This document shows positions 48,913 through 59,036 of a stretch of DNA of 64,000 nt, one piece after another (the first letter of the stretch is position 1; each line of letters starts with the position of its first letter). The position numbers and the translations under genes were made by a program. The stretch is taken from positions 131,765 to 195,764 of the forward strand of contig NZ_DBBS01000016.1 of the NCBI RefSeq assembly GCF_002292295.1. Reading direction: 5' to 3'. The stretch comes from Sphingomonas sp. UBA978 (GTDB taxonomy: Bacteria; Pseudomonadota; Alphaproteobacteria; Sphingomonadales; Sphingomonadaceae). The notes under the pieces are model-generated. The model was not told the origin of the DNA. It ran no database searches and saw only the letters and a program-made list of their open reading frames with translations.

Positions 48913-49531
48913 GCTGTGCGCCACGATAATGCTCCATACGTTGCAGATAGCGGGCAAGCACATCGATCTCGATGTTGACCGCCTGGCCCTCCGCGAGAGT
49001 GCCGAGGGTGGTGACTGTCTGGGTGTGGGGAATGAGGTTGACCGTGAACCGGGTGGTCGGGCCGTGATCCTCGACCGCGTTGACGGTCAGCGAGACGCCG
49101 TCGATCGTGATCGAGCCCTTGGGCGCGATGAACGGGGCGAGTTCGGCCGGCACGGCGAAGGCGATGCGATGCGATTCGCCTTCGGGCGTGATCGCGAGCA
49201 CCTCGGCGATGCCGTCGACATGGCCGGTGACGATATGGCCGCCGAGTTCGTCGCCGAGCTTCATCGCGCGTTCGAGGTTGAGGCGGCGCCCCGGCGTCCA
49301 CTGGTCGCGCGCGGTGCGCCGGATGGTTTCGGCCGACACCTGCATGTCGAACCACGACCGGCCGCCGTCCACGCCCTTGTCGACCACGGTCAGGCACACG
49401 CCCGAACAGGCGATCGACGCGCCGAGGTCGATCGTGTCGGCGTCATAGGCGGTGGCGATGCGCAGGCGCGTGTCGCCGCGGTTCTCGACCGATTCGATGG
49501 TGCCGATATCGCTGACTATGCCGGTGAACAT
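48905..49531 (-). CDS. ribE: riboflavin synthase (alpha subunit)
   Basis: A 208-residue riboflavin synthase with two lumazine-binding repeats. The N-terminal MFTGIVSDIGTIESVE and the active-site region with LGASIACSGVCLTVV form the first repeat, and HIVTGHVDGIAEV followed by GSITIDGVSLTVN forms the second. It dismutates two lumazines to riboflavin. Its start lies within the last few codons of ribD (16-bp overlap) and its stop overlaps ribBX, which indicates coupled translation. Confidence 0.95.
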   Translation of the reverse strand: MFTGIVSDIGTIESVENRGDTRLRIATAYDADTIDLGASIACSGVCLTVVDKGVDGGRSWFDMQVSAETIRRTARDQWTPGRRLNLERAMKLGDELGGHIVTGHVDGIAEVLAITPEGESHRIAFAVPAELAPFIAPKGSITIDGVSLTVNAVEDHGPTTRFTVNLIPHTQTVTTLGTLAEGQAVNIEIDVLARYLQRMEHYRGAQHV

Positions 49532-50535
49532 GATCGTCCTCGTGAATCGGCCCGCTCGTATACCTCGACTCGATCGGTGCCAAGCGGCCGCGCATCGTGC
49601 AGCCGCCACCGGCCATGTGCCGTTCCGAGATCGGCGAGGCCGATGTCGCCGAGCGCCGGCCGGCCGCCGCCGATGAGGATCGGCGCGCGGTAGAGCAACA
49701 GGCGGTCGACCAGATCGGCGCGGAGGAAGGCGGCGGCGGTCGCGGCGCCGCCCTCGATCAGGACATGGTCGGCGGGGAGGGCGGCGATTTGTCCGGGGGC
49801 GGTGATCCAGACGGGATCGGCCGTGCCGGCCCCGTCCGACGGGTGCGGGTGGGCGGACAGGACGACCCGGATCGGGCTCCGCGCTTCCAGCCCGGCAAGG
49901 CGCACGTCCAGCTTCGGCGCGTCGACATCCCACGTCCCCCGCCCGACGAGGATCGCCTCGTGCCGGCCGCGTTCCAGATGGGCATGCGCGCGCGCCTCGG
50001 CCCCGGTGATCCAGCGACTGGTGCCGTCGGCGAGCGCGATGCAACCGTCGAGCGAGGTCGCGAGCTTCAGCGTCACCAGCGGCCGCCCGAGTCGCGGGCG
50101 GGTGAGGAAGCCCGCCATGCTCCGCGCCGCCTCGGCGGCCCGCACGTCCTGCGTCACCGCGATGCCGGCGTCGCGCAGCCGCGCCATCCCGATGCGATCG
50201 GTGCGCGGATCGGGGTCGCCGAGCGCCACCACGACCCGGCCCACGCCCGCCGCGACCAGCAGGTTGGCGCAGGCCGGCCCGCGCGGCGACAGATGCGCAC
50301 AAGGCTCCAGCGTCGTATAGACGGTCGCGCCGCGCGCGGCCTCGCCGGCCTGGGCGAGCGCCATCGCCTCGGCATGCGGGCGCCCGCCGGGCTGGGTCCA
50401 GCCGCGGCCGACCACCCGGCCGTCGCGGACGATCACGCAGCCGACATTGGGATTGGGGGTGGTCCGCCCGCGCGACCGTTCGCCGAGCGCGATCGCGGCA
50501 CCCATCCAGCGATGGTCGGCGCTCAGAGCCCCCAC
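49516..50535 (-). CDS. ribD: bifunctional riboflavin deaminase/reductase RibD
   Basis: A 339-residue two-domain enzyme. The deaminase half has the zinc motif HAEAMALA and the C-loop LEPCAHLSPRGPAC, while the reductase half contains TLKLATSLDGCIAL and LIEGGAATAAAFL. It performs the second and third steps of riboflavin synthesis. Translation begins at a GTG that lies inside the end of the upstream small membrane-protein gene. No FMN riboswitch is visible ahead of the operon. Confidence 0.95.
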   Translation of the reverse strand: MGALSADHRWMGAAIALGERSRGRTTPNPNVGCVIVRDGRVVGRGWTQPGGRPHAEAMALAQAGEAARGATVYTTLEPCAHLSPRGPACANLLVAAGVGRVVVALGDPDPRTDRIGMARLRDAGIAVTQDVRAAEAARSMAGFLTRPRLGRPLVTLKLATSLDGCIALADGTSRWITGAEARAHAHLERGRHEAILVGRGTWDVDAPKLDVRLAGLEARSPIRVVLSAHPHPSDGAGTADPVWITAPGQIAALPADHVLIEGGAATAAAFLRADLVDRLLLYRAPILIGGGRPALGDIGLADLGTAHGRWRLHDARPLGTDRVEVYERADSRGRSCSPA

Positions 50536-50870
50536 TTGCTCATCGCATCGTCGACCTGCTTGAACTGGCCGCGCAATTTTTCCTCGCGCGCCTTTTGCGC
50601 GGCGATGCGCTTGTCCTGCTCGACCTTGTCGATCTCCTGCTGCGCCTTGATCTGCGCATCGGTGCGGTCGGCGCGGTAATTGTTGAAATAGATGATGTTG
50701 GGCGAATAGGGTTCGGGCGGGATGTCGTTGCGCATGAACGCATAGACGAAGAAGCCGGTAACCCCCATCGCTAGCACCAGGAAGCCGAGCTCGTACGGCT
50801 GGCGGCCGGCGAGGAACAGACGCAGGTCCTTGTAGGCGCGGACCGGCGAAAAGCGGCTGAAGAACTGCAT
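50523..50870 (-). CDS. small single-span membrane protein with a coiled-coil-like tail
   Basis: A 115-residue protein of unknown function. A cytoplasmic N-terminus (FSRFSPVRAYKDLRLFLAG) is followed by one membrane span (about residues 29-47, LGFLVLAMGVTGFFVYAFM), a NIIYFNNYRAD segment and a charged helix, KAQQEIDKVEQDKRIAAQKA, that could form a coiled coil. It overlaps ribD and is the first gene of the riboflavin operon. A link to riboflavin is suggested only by position. Confidence 0.75.
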   Translation of the reverse strand: MQFFSRFSPVRAYKDLRLFLAGRQPYELGFLVLAMGVTGFFVYAFMRNDIPPEPYSPNIIYFNNYRADRTDAQIKAQQEIDKVEQDKRIAAQKAREEKLRGQFKQVDDAMSKWGL

Positions 50871-50953
50871 AGCGGCGAAGATAGGACGCCGGGGGCGGCT
50901 AGGCCAGTCCCCCGCGATTCACGCGGCGGTCACCCCCGGCGTCCCCGCATTCC

Positions 50954-51625
50954 TCAGCCGGCATCCTCCATGCGGAAGGTCAGCGCCATCGTCCGCCACG
51001 CCTCGACCGGCACGTCGCCGCGGGTGGCCGGCTTGAAGCGCCAGTAGCGCAGCGCGCGTTCCTGCGTCACCTGCCAGAAGGCGTCGCTGGTCGCGGTGAG
51101 GCGCTCGATCTGCTTCACCCGGCCATCGGTGCCGACGAGGACGCGGACGGTGACCTTGCCGTCGCGGTTGGCGCGGCGTTCGGCGGGCGGATAGACCGGC
51201 TGGAAGGCGCCGGCATAGCGCGGGTCGACCTGCGGTCCGATCAGCGGCGGCAAGGGCGTCGGCGTGGCGATCACGAGCGGACCGGGATCGCTGCCGACGA
51301 TCGGCGTCGGCGGGGTCGGTACGATCGTGGTCGTGGTGGCGAGGTCCGATGTCGACGGCGTCGGCACGATCGGGTCGGGAGCGACGATCGTCTCGGTCGG
51401 GCGGCTGGCGACGACCTCGGCCGTCTTCGGCTGCGGTTTCGGGGGCTCGGGCGGCGGCGGGTCGATCGGGATGTTGGTGGTGATGAGCGTGCGGATCGGG
51501 TCGTTCGGCAGGATTTTCGGCCCCGCGAACATCAGCGCGGCGATCAGCCCCGCATTGATCGCGACGGCGGCGGTGAGGCCACCGGGGTTGAAACGGGTCG
51601 GCTGGGTGTAGCGGTCGGCGTACAT
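50954..51625 (-). CDS. tonB: TonB-family energy transducer
   Basis: A 223-residue TonB protein. The N-terminal membrane anchor is GLTAAVAINAGLIAALMFAG, followed by a long Pro-rich periplasmic spacer (about residues 50-140, rich in PPPPEPPKPQPK and TPTP stretches) and a C-terminal TonB domain with YPPAERRANRDGKVTVRVLVG. It carries energy from ExbB-ExbD to outer-membrane receptors. exbB and exbD are not adjacent. A possible promoter and paired repeats lie upstream at 51678-51724. Confidence 0.93.
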   Translation of the reverse strand: MYADRYTQPTRFNPGGLTAAVAINAGLIAALMFAGPKILPNDPIRTLITTNIPIDPPPPEPPKPQPKTAEVVASRPTETIVAPDPIVPTPSTSDLATTTTIVPTPPTPIVGSDPGPLVIATPTPLPPLIGPQVDPRYAGAFQPVYPPAERRANRDGKVTVRVLVGTDGRVKQIERLTATSDAFWQVTQERALRYWRFKPATRGDVPVEAWRTMALTFRMEDAG

Positions 51626-51677
51626 GATCCGTCTCCTGCGTGCTGTGCGACTCGATTGCGTCTCCTTGGGAATGGAA

Positions 51678-51724
51678 ATGGTACGTTGTATCGTTACGGC
51701 GTCAAGAGGTGACGTTGTACCGTT
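51678..51724 (-). promoter_or_regulatory. tonB promoter with two direct-repeat operator-like sites
   Basis: On the minus strand TTGACG (51705-51700) and TACCAT (51683-51678) are 16 bases apart, which suits a sigma-70 promoter. The 13-bp sequence AACGATACAACGT (51695-51683) and its near copy AACGGTACAACGT (51724-51712) flank the -35 element at 29-base spacing, about three helix turns. They look like sites for one regulator; the regulator is unknown. Confidence 0.5.
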
Positions 51725-51791
51725 GCCGGGTGCGAACCGGAGCGGATCGACATGCCGGCTCCGGTGTCATCGGTGTGAGGCGCGGAATATG

Positions 51792-51875
51792 GTTCGCGCA
51801 GAGGCGCGGAGGACGCAGAAATGTGCGCCCGCCGTATCGCCGGTTCCTGCCTTCCCATCGCGCCTCTGCGCGAAC
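51792..51875. repeat. dispersed inverted-repeat element, copy B
   Basis: The arms GTTCGCGCAGAGGCGCGGAG (51792-51811) and CGCGCCTCTGCGCGAAC (51859-51875) are inverted, with about 50 bp between. It matches copy A at 47175-47306, so it belongs to a dispersed family. Confidence 0.7.
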
Positions 51876-51957
51876 ACGATCGCATCCTGACGCGAGTTGA
51901 TGTCGATCGGGCGCGGGTTGCACCAGAATCGGATGGCATCGGATTGATCCGAATGTT

Positions 51958-52034
51958 CGTCATTGCGAGCGCAGCGAAGCAATCCAGAGCCGTACCAGGA
52001 CGCCCTGGATTGCTTCGCTGCGCTCGCAATGACG
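51958..52034. repeat. 30-bp perfect inverted repeat
   Basis: The arms at 51958-51987 and 52005-52034 are perfect reverse complements for 30 bases and contain the element CATTGCGAGCGCAGCGAAGC. The 17-bp centre is unrelated. Such long palindromes with this sequence are common dispersed elements in alphaproteobacterial genomes. A transcript would form a stable hairpin. Confidence 0.85.
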
Positions 52035-52076
52035 GATCAGTTTGATGTCATCCCGCTCCAAGCGCGCGAGGACGGA

Positions 52077-53405
52077 TCAGGCGGACAGGCGCGCCACCGC
52101 ACGGTCGCGGCCGATCAGCGGCAGCAGTGCTGCCATGTCCGGGCCGTGGTCCAGCCCGGTCAGCGCCTGGCGGAGCGGCAGGAACAGCGCCTTGCCCTTG
52201 CGCGCCGTCGCGTCCTTCAAGGCCGCGGTCAGCGCGTGCCAAGGGTCGGACGTCCAGTCGATCGCCGCCGCCACCGCCGCCGCCTGCGCCAGATAGGCGC
52301 GCGTGTCGGCATCCGGCGCGGGGGCGTCGACCGGCCCCTCGATCACCCGCCACCAGTCCGCCGCCTCGGCGACGCGCGACAGGTTCGGGCGCACCGCATC
52401 CCATTCCGCCGCGCCCATGCCCGCGGGGAGGCGATCGGCGACCGCGGCGTGCGGCAGCTGGTGGACGATGCGCGCATTGACCTGCGCCAGCTCCGCCTCG
52501 TCGAACCGCGCCGGCGCGCGGCCGAAGCGGGCGAAGTCGAACGCCGCGATCAGCGGGGCGGGATCGGCCATCGGTTCGACCGGATCGCTGGTGCCGATCC
52601 GCGCGAGCAGCGCGATCACCGCCTGCGGCTCGATGCCTTCCTCGCGGAAATGCGCGACGCCGAGCGAGCCCAGCCGCTTCGACAATTTGCCCTCCGCGCC
52701 GGTCAGCAGCGCCTCGTGCGCGAACCGCGGCGGCGCGACGCCCATCGCGTCGAACATCTGCAATTGCAGCGCGGTGTTGGAGACGTGGTCCTCGCCACGG
52801 ACGACATGGCTGATGCCGAGATCGGCGTCGTCGATCGCGGAGGGCAGCATGTACAGCCACGATCCGTCGGCGCGGCGGACGACGGGATCGCTCATCGTAC
52901 GCGCGTCGAACGCCTGCGGCCCGCGGATCAAATCGTCCCAGGCGATGGGGGCGTCGTGATCGAGCCGGAACCGCCAGTGCGGGCGCACCCCGTCCGCCTC
53001 CAGCCGGGCGCGATCGGCGTGGGTGAGCGCCAGCGCGGCGCGGTCGTAGACCGGCGGCAGGCCGCGGCCGAGCAGGATCTTGCGCCGGAGGTCGAGCTCC
53101 TGCGCCGTCTCATAGGCGGGATAGATGCGCCCGGCCGCGACCAGCGCGTCGAATCGGCGCTGATAGAGCGCGAACCTCTCCGACTGGCGCACGTCCATGA
53201 TGGGTTCGAGGCCCAGCCAGGCGAGATCGGCGCGGATGCCCTCGACGAACCGCTCCTCCGACCGCTCGGCATCGGTATCGTCAATCCGCAGCACGAACCG
53301 GCCGCCGTTCGCCGCCGCGAACATCCAATTGTGCAGCGCTGCCCGGATGTTGCCGACGTGCAGGCTGCCGGTGGGCGAGGGGGCGAAACGGGTGATGACG
53401 GTCAT
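52077..53405 (-). CDS. gltX: glutamate--tRNA ligase
   Basis: A 442-residue class I synthetase that charges tRNA-Glu. The HIGH-type motif is FAPSPTGSLHVGN and the KMSKS-type motif is KLSKRLGS. The length is in the shorter range of alphaproteobacterial GltX proteins, which often occur in two copies with different tRNA choices, so specificity for tRNA-Glu or tRNA-Gln is not settled. It is divergent from prs. Confidence 0.95.
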   Translation of the reverse strand: MTVITRFAPSPTGSLHVGNIRAALHNWMFAAANGGRFVLRIDDTDAERSEERFVEGIRADLAWLGLEPIMDVRQSERFALYQRRFDALVAAGRIYPAYETAQELDLRRKILLGRGLPPVYDRAALALTHADRARLEADGVRPHWRFRLDHDAPIAWDDLIRGPQAFDARTMSDPVVRRADGSWLYMLPSAIDDADLGISHVVRGEDHVSNTALQLQMFDAMGVAPPRFAHEALLTGAEGKLSKRLGSLGVAHFREEGIEPQAVIALLARIGTSDPVEPMADPAPLIAAFDFARFGRAPARFDEAELAQVNARIVHQLPHAAVADRLPAGMGAAEWDAVRPNLSRVAEAADWWRVIEGPVDAPAPDADTRAYLAQAAAVAAAIDWTSDPWHALTAALKDATARKGKALFLPLRQALTGLDHGPDMAALLPLIGRDRAVARLSA

Positions 53406-53525
53406 GCCGCGGGCCTAGTCAGTCAGGATGGGACGGACAAGCCGTGCGCCCGGCGCCAATGAAGCTTTCGATTTTGTGACGGTGGCTCTAAGGCGCGCAG
53501 CACCGAACGGGGCGGAGCCAAGCGC

Positions 53526-54473
53526 ATGAAACTGATAACCGGCAATTCGAACCTTCCGCTGGCACGGGAGATTGCGGCCTATCTGGAGATTCCGCTGACC
53601 GATGCGCTGGTCCGCCGCTTTGCCGACGAGGAGATCTTCGTCGAGATCCAGGAGAACGTGCGCGGCGAGGACGTCTTCGTGCTCCAGTCGACCGGCTTTC
53701 CGGCGAACGACAACCTTATGGAAATGCTCATCATCATCGACGCGCTCAAGCGCTCGTCGGCGCGGCGCATCACCGCGGTGATCCCGTATATGGGCTATGC
53801 GCGGCAGGACCGGAAGCCGGGACCGCGCACGCCGATCTCGGCCAAGCTGGTCGCCAACCTCATCACCGTCGCGGGTGCCGACCGCGTGCTGTCGGTCGAC
53901 CTGCATGCGGGGCAGATCCAGGGCTTCTTCGATATCCCGACCGACAATCTCTATGCCGCACCGGTGATGTCGGCGGACATCAACGCCCGGTTCAAGGGCA
54001 AGAACCTGATGGTCGTCTCCCCCGACGTCGGCGGCGTGGTGCGCGCGCGCCAGCTCGCCAAGCGACTCGACAACGCCCCGCTTGCGATCGTCGACAAGCG
54101 CCGCGAGCGCGCCGGCGAATCGGAGGTGATGAACATCATCGGCGACGTCGAGGGCCGCTTCTGCATCCTGATAGACGACATCGTCGATTCGGCGGGGACG
54201 CTCTGCAACGCGGCGGCGGCGCTGCGCGAGGCGGGGGCGGAGGACGTCGTCGCCTATGTGACGCACGGCGTCTTGTCGGGCGGCGCGGTGGCGCGGGTCG
54301 AGGGATCGGCGCTGCGCGAACTGGTCATCACCGATTCGATCGGCAACCACGAATCGATCCGGCCCAAGGACGGCAAGTCCGGCCGCATCCGCCACCTGCC
54401 GATCGCGCCGCTGCTCGGCGAGGCGATCAAGCGGATCGCGGACGAGACGTCGGTGTCGTCGCTGTTCGATTGA
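53526..54473 (+). CDS. prs: ribose-phosphate pyrophosphokinase
   Basis: A 315-residue PRPP synthetase that makes PRPP from ribose 5-phosphate and ATP. The opening MKLITGNSNLPLAREIA, the flexible-loop region YARQDRKPGPRTPISAK, the VDLHAGQIQGFFDIP signature and the PRPP-binding loop CILIDDIVDSAGT are all intact. The ATG has GGAG ahead. A GC-rich hairpin follows (54481-54500). It is a single gene, divergent from gltX. Confidence 0.97.
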   Translation: MKLITGNSNLPLAREIAAYLEIPLTDALVRRFADEEIFVEIQENVRGEDVFVLQSTGFPANDNLMEMLIIIDALKRSSARRITAVIPYMGYARQDRKPGPRTPISAKLVANLITVAGADRVLSVDLHAGQIQGFFDIPTDNLYAAPVMSADINARFKGKNLMVVSPDVGGVVRARQLAKRLDNAPLAIVDKRRERAGESEVMNIIGDVEGRFCILIDDIVDSAGTLCNAAAALREAGAEDVVAYVTHGVLSGGAVARVEGSALRELVITDSIGNHESIRPKDGKSGRIRHLPIAPLLGEAIKRIADETSVSSLFD

Positions 54474-54480
54474 CGGCGAA

Positions 54481-54500
54481 GGGGCGGCGACGTCCGCCCC
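54481..54500 (+). terminator. short hairpin after prs
   Basis: GGGGCGG and CCGCCCC are separated by six bases just after the stop of prs. No T-run follows. Confidence 0.4.
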
Positions 54501-54743
54501 GATGCGCGGAGCGCAGCGTCCGGCGCGGGCTGCGGGCGCGCTGACGCGATCCCGACTGACGGCAGTTTTGTCGTCGTCCGGGTCTTGCTCCCGCCATGCG
54601 TCGTTACGCAGCGATGAGGATAGAGCGTGCCGGTCCGGATGATCGGCGACGACGGCAAAGCCGCCGTCGGACGGGTTCGGCGCGCCGACCCGCCGTCCGG
54701 TCTTGCGGTTGCGCTGCGCGCACCGGTCCGGACGTGGCCGGAC

Positions 54744-55079
54744 CTACCGCTGCGACAGCGCGATGATATGTTCGAACACCGCCGGGTGCAGCGGCTTGGC
54801 GAAGGCGCAGCCGTATTTGAACTTGTCGCGCCACGCGACCACCGCCTCGAGGCCGGCAAGGCCCGGCAGCGTCAGCCACACGACCGTCCCCGGCCACAGC
54901 GTGAAGCTGGTTTCGGCGCGGAACCCGGACAGCGACAGGTCGGTCACCTCGATCTCGAATCGGGTCTGGCCGCGATCGCGCAGATGCGCGCGCATCTTCA
55001 CCGACTTGCGGAGCGCCTGACGCGAATCGTCGTTCAGCTCGACGGGCTCGTACGGCGGGGTGAAGATCGGCTGTTCCAT
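54744..55079 (-). CDS. PilZ domain protein
   Basis: A 111-residue single PilZ domain, which binds cyclic di-GMP. A basic RKSVKMRAHLRDR stretch supplies the arginines at the start, and the D/N-x-S-x-x-G motif appears as DLSLSGF. The strand VVWLTLPGLAGLEAVVAW and the turn DKFKYGCAFAKPL complete the barrel. It probably responds to c-di-GMP in surface or motility control; partners are unknown. About 25 bp separates it from crtZ, on the same strand. Confidence 0.87.
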   Translation of the reverse strand: MEQPIFTPPYEPVELNDDSRQALRKSVKMRAHLRDRGQTRFEIEVTDLSLSGFRAETSFTLWPGTVVWLTLPGLAGLEAVVAWRDKFKYGCAFAKPLHPAVFEHIIALSQR

Positions 55080-55103
55080 AGCGCGACGATGCCACGCGAA
55101 TGG

Positions 55104-55622
55104 TTACTTTTCTGCCAATGCCTTTTCCCGCTCCGGCGCGCGCACGCCCTGGCGGCCGCGGCGCTTCAATTCGGCCTTGAGGTCCTCGGGCCGGGGCGCG
55201 ACGAGGAAGCCGAAGCTGACGTTGCCCTCGCGCGTCTCGACGACATGGTGCAGCCGGTGCGCCTGGACGATCCGCTTCATATAGGCGGATTTGGGCAGGT
55301 AGCGCGTCGGGATCCGCTGATGCACGATGATGTCGTGGAATCCGAAGTAGATCGCGCCATAAGCCGCGATCCCCGCGCCGATCCACGCGAAGCCCTGCCA
55401 CCAGCCGAGCTGCACCCCGCCGAGCAGCAGCACGAACGACGGCACCGCGAAGATCGCGGCATACAGGTCGTTCAGCTCCCAGTTGCCGTGGCGTTTGGTG
55501 TGGTGGCTGGCGTGGAGGAACCAGCCCCAGCCATGCATCACCCAGCGATGCGCCGCATAGGCGAAGCCCTCCATGCCGATCACGGTCACGAGGAAGAGAA
55601 GGATGCCATACGGCCAGGCCAT
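55104..55622 (-). CDS. crtZ: beta-carotene hydroxylase CrtZ
   Basis: A 172-residue membrane di-iron hydroxylase that adds 3- and 3'-hydroxyls to beta-carotene, giving zeaxanthin. The His motifs are HRWVMH, HASHHTKRH, HDIIVH and HRLHH, and the membrane segments lie around them. Compared with the hydroxylase at 25074 it is shorter and of clear CrtZ type. It stands apart from the other crt genes by about 30 kb. Divergent from sucC. Confidence 0.94.
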   Translation of the reverse strand: MAWPYGILLFLVTVIGMEGFAYAAHRWVMHGWGWFLHASHHTKRHGNWELNDLYAAIFAVPSFVLLLGGVQLGWWQGFAWIGAGIAAYGAIYFGFHDIIVHQRIPTRYLPKSAYMKRIVQAHRLHHVVETREGNVSFGFLVAPRPEDLKAELKRRGRQGVRAPEREKALAEK

Positions 55623-55752
55623 GCGTGTTCCGTCTAATGCGAAGCGTTTGCGATAACGAATGGACCCGGTGTGATATCCGGGGTGGATTCGCCGGGCCGC
55701 CTGTGCAAAAGGCCGCTCAATCTCCTCTTAATAGCATAATGCGAGGCAGGCC

Positions 55753-56952
<1,200 letters not shown>

Positions 56953-56990
56953 CCGATGACGGGGCGGGGCGTCATGCCGTGCGCTCCGTC

Positions 56991-57011
56991 GCCCCGGACG
57001 CGGTCCGGGGC
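56991..57011 (+). terminator. hairpin after sucC
   Basis: GCCCCGGAC and GTCCGGGGC pair across a three-base loop about 40 bp after the stop. No T-run follows. Confidence 0.5.
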
Positions 57012-57201
57012 GGGATGGATATCGTAAAAGACGTCGGGCTCGGGCATCATGTCCGGGCCCGATTCGTCTGTTCCGGGCAGATGCCGTTACGGCAAGCGGC
57101 ACTTTCCGTACCGGACTTGCGAAAACCGCGGAAAATAGCCATGTGAACCGCCGATACGATGCCGGAAAAACGGTATCGGAGGCGCAATCGGAAGGAAGCT
57201 G

Positions 57202-57948
57202 ATGAAGGTGCTGGTGCCGGTCAAGCGCGTGCTTGACTATAACGTGAAGCCTCGCGTGAAGGCGGACGGGTCGGGCGTCGATCTGGCCAACGTGAAGATG
57301 AGCATGAACCCGTTCGACGAGATCGCGGTCGAGGAAGCCATCCGTCTGAAGGACAAGGGTGTCAACGAGATCGTCGTCGTCTCGATCGGCGAGCAGAAGG
57401 CGCAGGAAACGCTGCGCACCGCGCTGGCGATGGGTGCCGACCGCGCGATCCTCGTCACCTCGGACACCAAGGTCGAGCCGCTTGGCGTCGCCAAGATTCT
57501 GGCCAAGATCGTCGAGGAGGAACAGCCGAGCCTCGTCATCCTCGGCAAGCAGGCGATCGACGACGACAACAACCAGACCGGCCAGATGCTGGCGGGCCTG
57601 CTCGGCTGGGGCCAGGGGACGTTCGCGTCCAAGGTCGAGCTGACGACCAGCGACGTCACTGTGACTCGCGAGGTCGACGGCGGCCTCGAGACGGATACGT
57701 TCCCGCTGCCCGCGATCGTCACCACCGATCTGCGCCTCAACGAGCCGCGCTACGCCTCGCTGCCCAACATCATGAAGGCGAAGTCCAAGCCGCTCGCGCA
57801 GAAGACCGCCGCCGATTACGGCGTCGACGTCACCCCGCGCCTTACCACGCTCAAGGTCGTCGAGCCGGGCAAGCGCCAGGCGGGCATCAAGGTCGCCGAT
57901 GTCGACGAACTCGTCACGAAGCTGCATGCGATGGGGATTGCCCGATGA
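57202..57948 (+). CDS. etfB: electron transfer flavoprotein beta subunit
   Basis: A 248-residue EtfB that carries AMP and with EtfA transfers electrons from acyl-CoA dehydrogenases to the ubiquinone pool. Landmarks are the N-terminal MKVLVPVKRVLDYNVKPRV, the family signature region with VEEEQPSLVILGKQAIDDDN and ALAMGADRAILV. GGAAGGAAG stands before the ATG. It overlaps etfA by four bases (ATGA). Confidence 0.97.
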   Translation: MKVLVPVKRVLDYNVKPRVKADGSGVDLANVKMSMNPFDEIAVEEAIRLKDKGVNEIVVVSIGEQKAQETLRTALAMGADRAILVTSDTKVEPLGVAKILAKIVEEEQPSLVILGKQAIDDDNNQTGQMLAGLLGWGQGTFASKVELTTSDVTVTREVDGGLETDTFPLPAIVTTDLRLNEPRYASLPNIMKAKSKPLAQKTAADYGVDVTPRLTTLKVVEPGKRQAGIKVADVDELVTKLHAMGIAR

Positions 57949-58886
57949 CCGGTAACCTGAAGACGCTCGTCTGGGTCGAACATGACGGCACGGCCGTTAA
58001 GGATGCCACGCTCGCCGCGGTGACTGCCGCGTCGCAGCTGGGCGAGGTGCATCTGCTCGTCGCCGGCCAGGGCGTCGACGGCGTCGCGCAGGCGGCGGCG
58101 AAGATCGCCGGCGTCGGCAAGGTCCATGTCGCCGACGACGCGGCCTATGCGCATGCGCTCGCCGAGAATATCGCGCCGCTGGTCGTCGAACTGATGGGGC
58201 ATCACGACGCCTTCGTCGCGCCGTCGACCACGACCGGCAAGAACGTCGCGCCGCGCGTCGCCGCGTTGCTCGACGTGATGCAGATCAGCGACATCCTTTC
58301 GGTCGAGGGCGAGGACACGTTCACGCGTCCGATCTATGCCGGCAATGCGATCGCGACCGTGCAGACGTCGGATGCCAAGAAGGTCATCACCGTCCGCGGC
58401 ACCGCCTTCGAAAAGGCGGCGACCGAGGGCGGCTCGGCCGAGATCGAGGCGGTCGCGTCGCAGGGCGAAACCGGCGTGTCGACCTATGTCGGGTCCGAAA
58501 TCGCAGAGAATGCGCGCCCCGAGCTGACCAGCGCGAAGATCATCGTCTCGGGCGGCCGCGCGCTGCAGAACGGCGAGAATTTCACCAAGCTGATCGAACC
58601 GCTTGCCGACAAGCTCGGTGCCGGCGTCGGCGCGAGCCGCGCGGCGGTGGACGCGGGCTATGTCCCGAACGACTATCAGGTCGGCCAGACCGGCAAGATC
58701 GTCGCCCCCGAAGTCTATATCGCGGTCGGCATTTCCGGCGCGATCCAGCATCTTGCGGGCATGAAGGACAGCAAGGTTATCGTCGCGATCAACAAGGATG
58801 AGGACGCCCCGATCTTCCAGGTCGCGGACATCGGCCTGGTCGGCGACCTGTTCAAGGTCCTGCCGGAACTGACCGAGAAGCTTTGA
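57945..58886 (+). CDS. etfA: electron transfer flavoprotein alpha subunit
   Basis: A 313-residue EtfA that binds the FAD of the ETF dimer. The C-terminal FAD domain shows IIVSGGRALQNGENF, GASRAAVDAGYVPNDYQVGQTGK and YIAVGISGAIQHLAGMKDSK, all family signatures. Coupled translation with etfB is expected from the overlap. A perfect GC-rich hairpin follows. Confidence 0.97.
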   Translation: MTGNLKTLVWVEHDGTAVKDATLAAVTAASQLGEVHLLVAGQGVDGVAQAAAKIAGVGKVHVADDAAYAHALAENIAPLVVELMGHHDAFVAPSTTTGKNVAPRVAALLDVMQISDILSVEGEDTFTRPIYAGNAIATVQTSDAKKVITVRGTAFEKAATEGGSAEIEAVASQGETGVSTYVGSEIAENARPELTSAKIIVSGGRALQNGENFTKLIEPLADKLGAGVGASRAAVDAGYVPNDYQVGQTGKIVAPEVYIAVGISGAIQHLAGMKDSKVIVAINKDEDAPIFQVADIGLVGDLFKVLPELTEKL

Positions 58887-58893
58887 TGACGGA

Positions 58894-58918
58894 CGGCGGG
58901 CAGCGGTGCTGCCCGCCG
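58894..58918 (+). terminator. hairpin after etfA
   Basis: CGGCGGGCAGC and GCTGCCCGCCG pair perfectly over a three-base loop immediately after the etfA stop. The lack of a T-run lowers certainty. Confidence 0.6.
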
Positions 58919-59036
58919 GTACGGCCAATGCGGCGCGGCGACGACGCGGAATGTCTTGCGGCGGCGTCGGTCCAAACGAGACATCCCGATCGACGGCCAT
59001 CGCCCGGATTGTCGGCACTGACCACGGGCTATTCGG

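Larger units (their letters stand above)
51626..52076. other. gene-free stretch of about 450 bp with repeats
   Basis: No protein gene is supported here. Besides the tonB promoter, it holds dispersed repeat copy B (51792-51875) and a long perfect inverted repeat (51958-52034). It separates tonB from gltX, both on the minus strand. Confidence 0.6.

Noticed and set aside
50871..50953. FMN riboswitch ahead of the riboflavin operon
   Set aside because: The short gap lacks the RFN core sequences and is mainly GC-rich inverted repeats.
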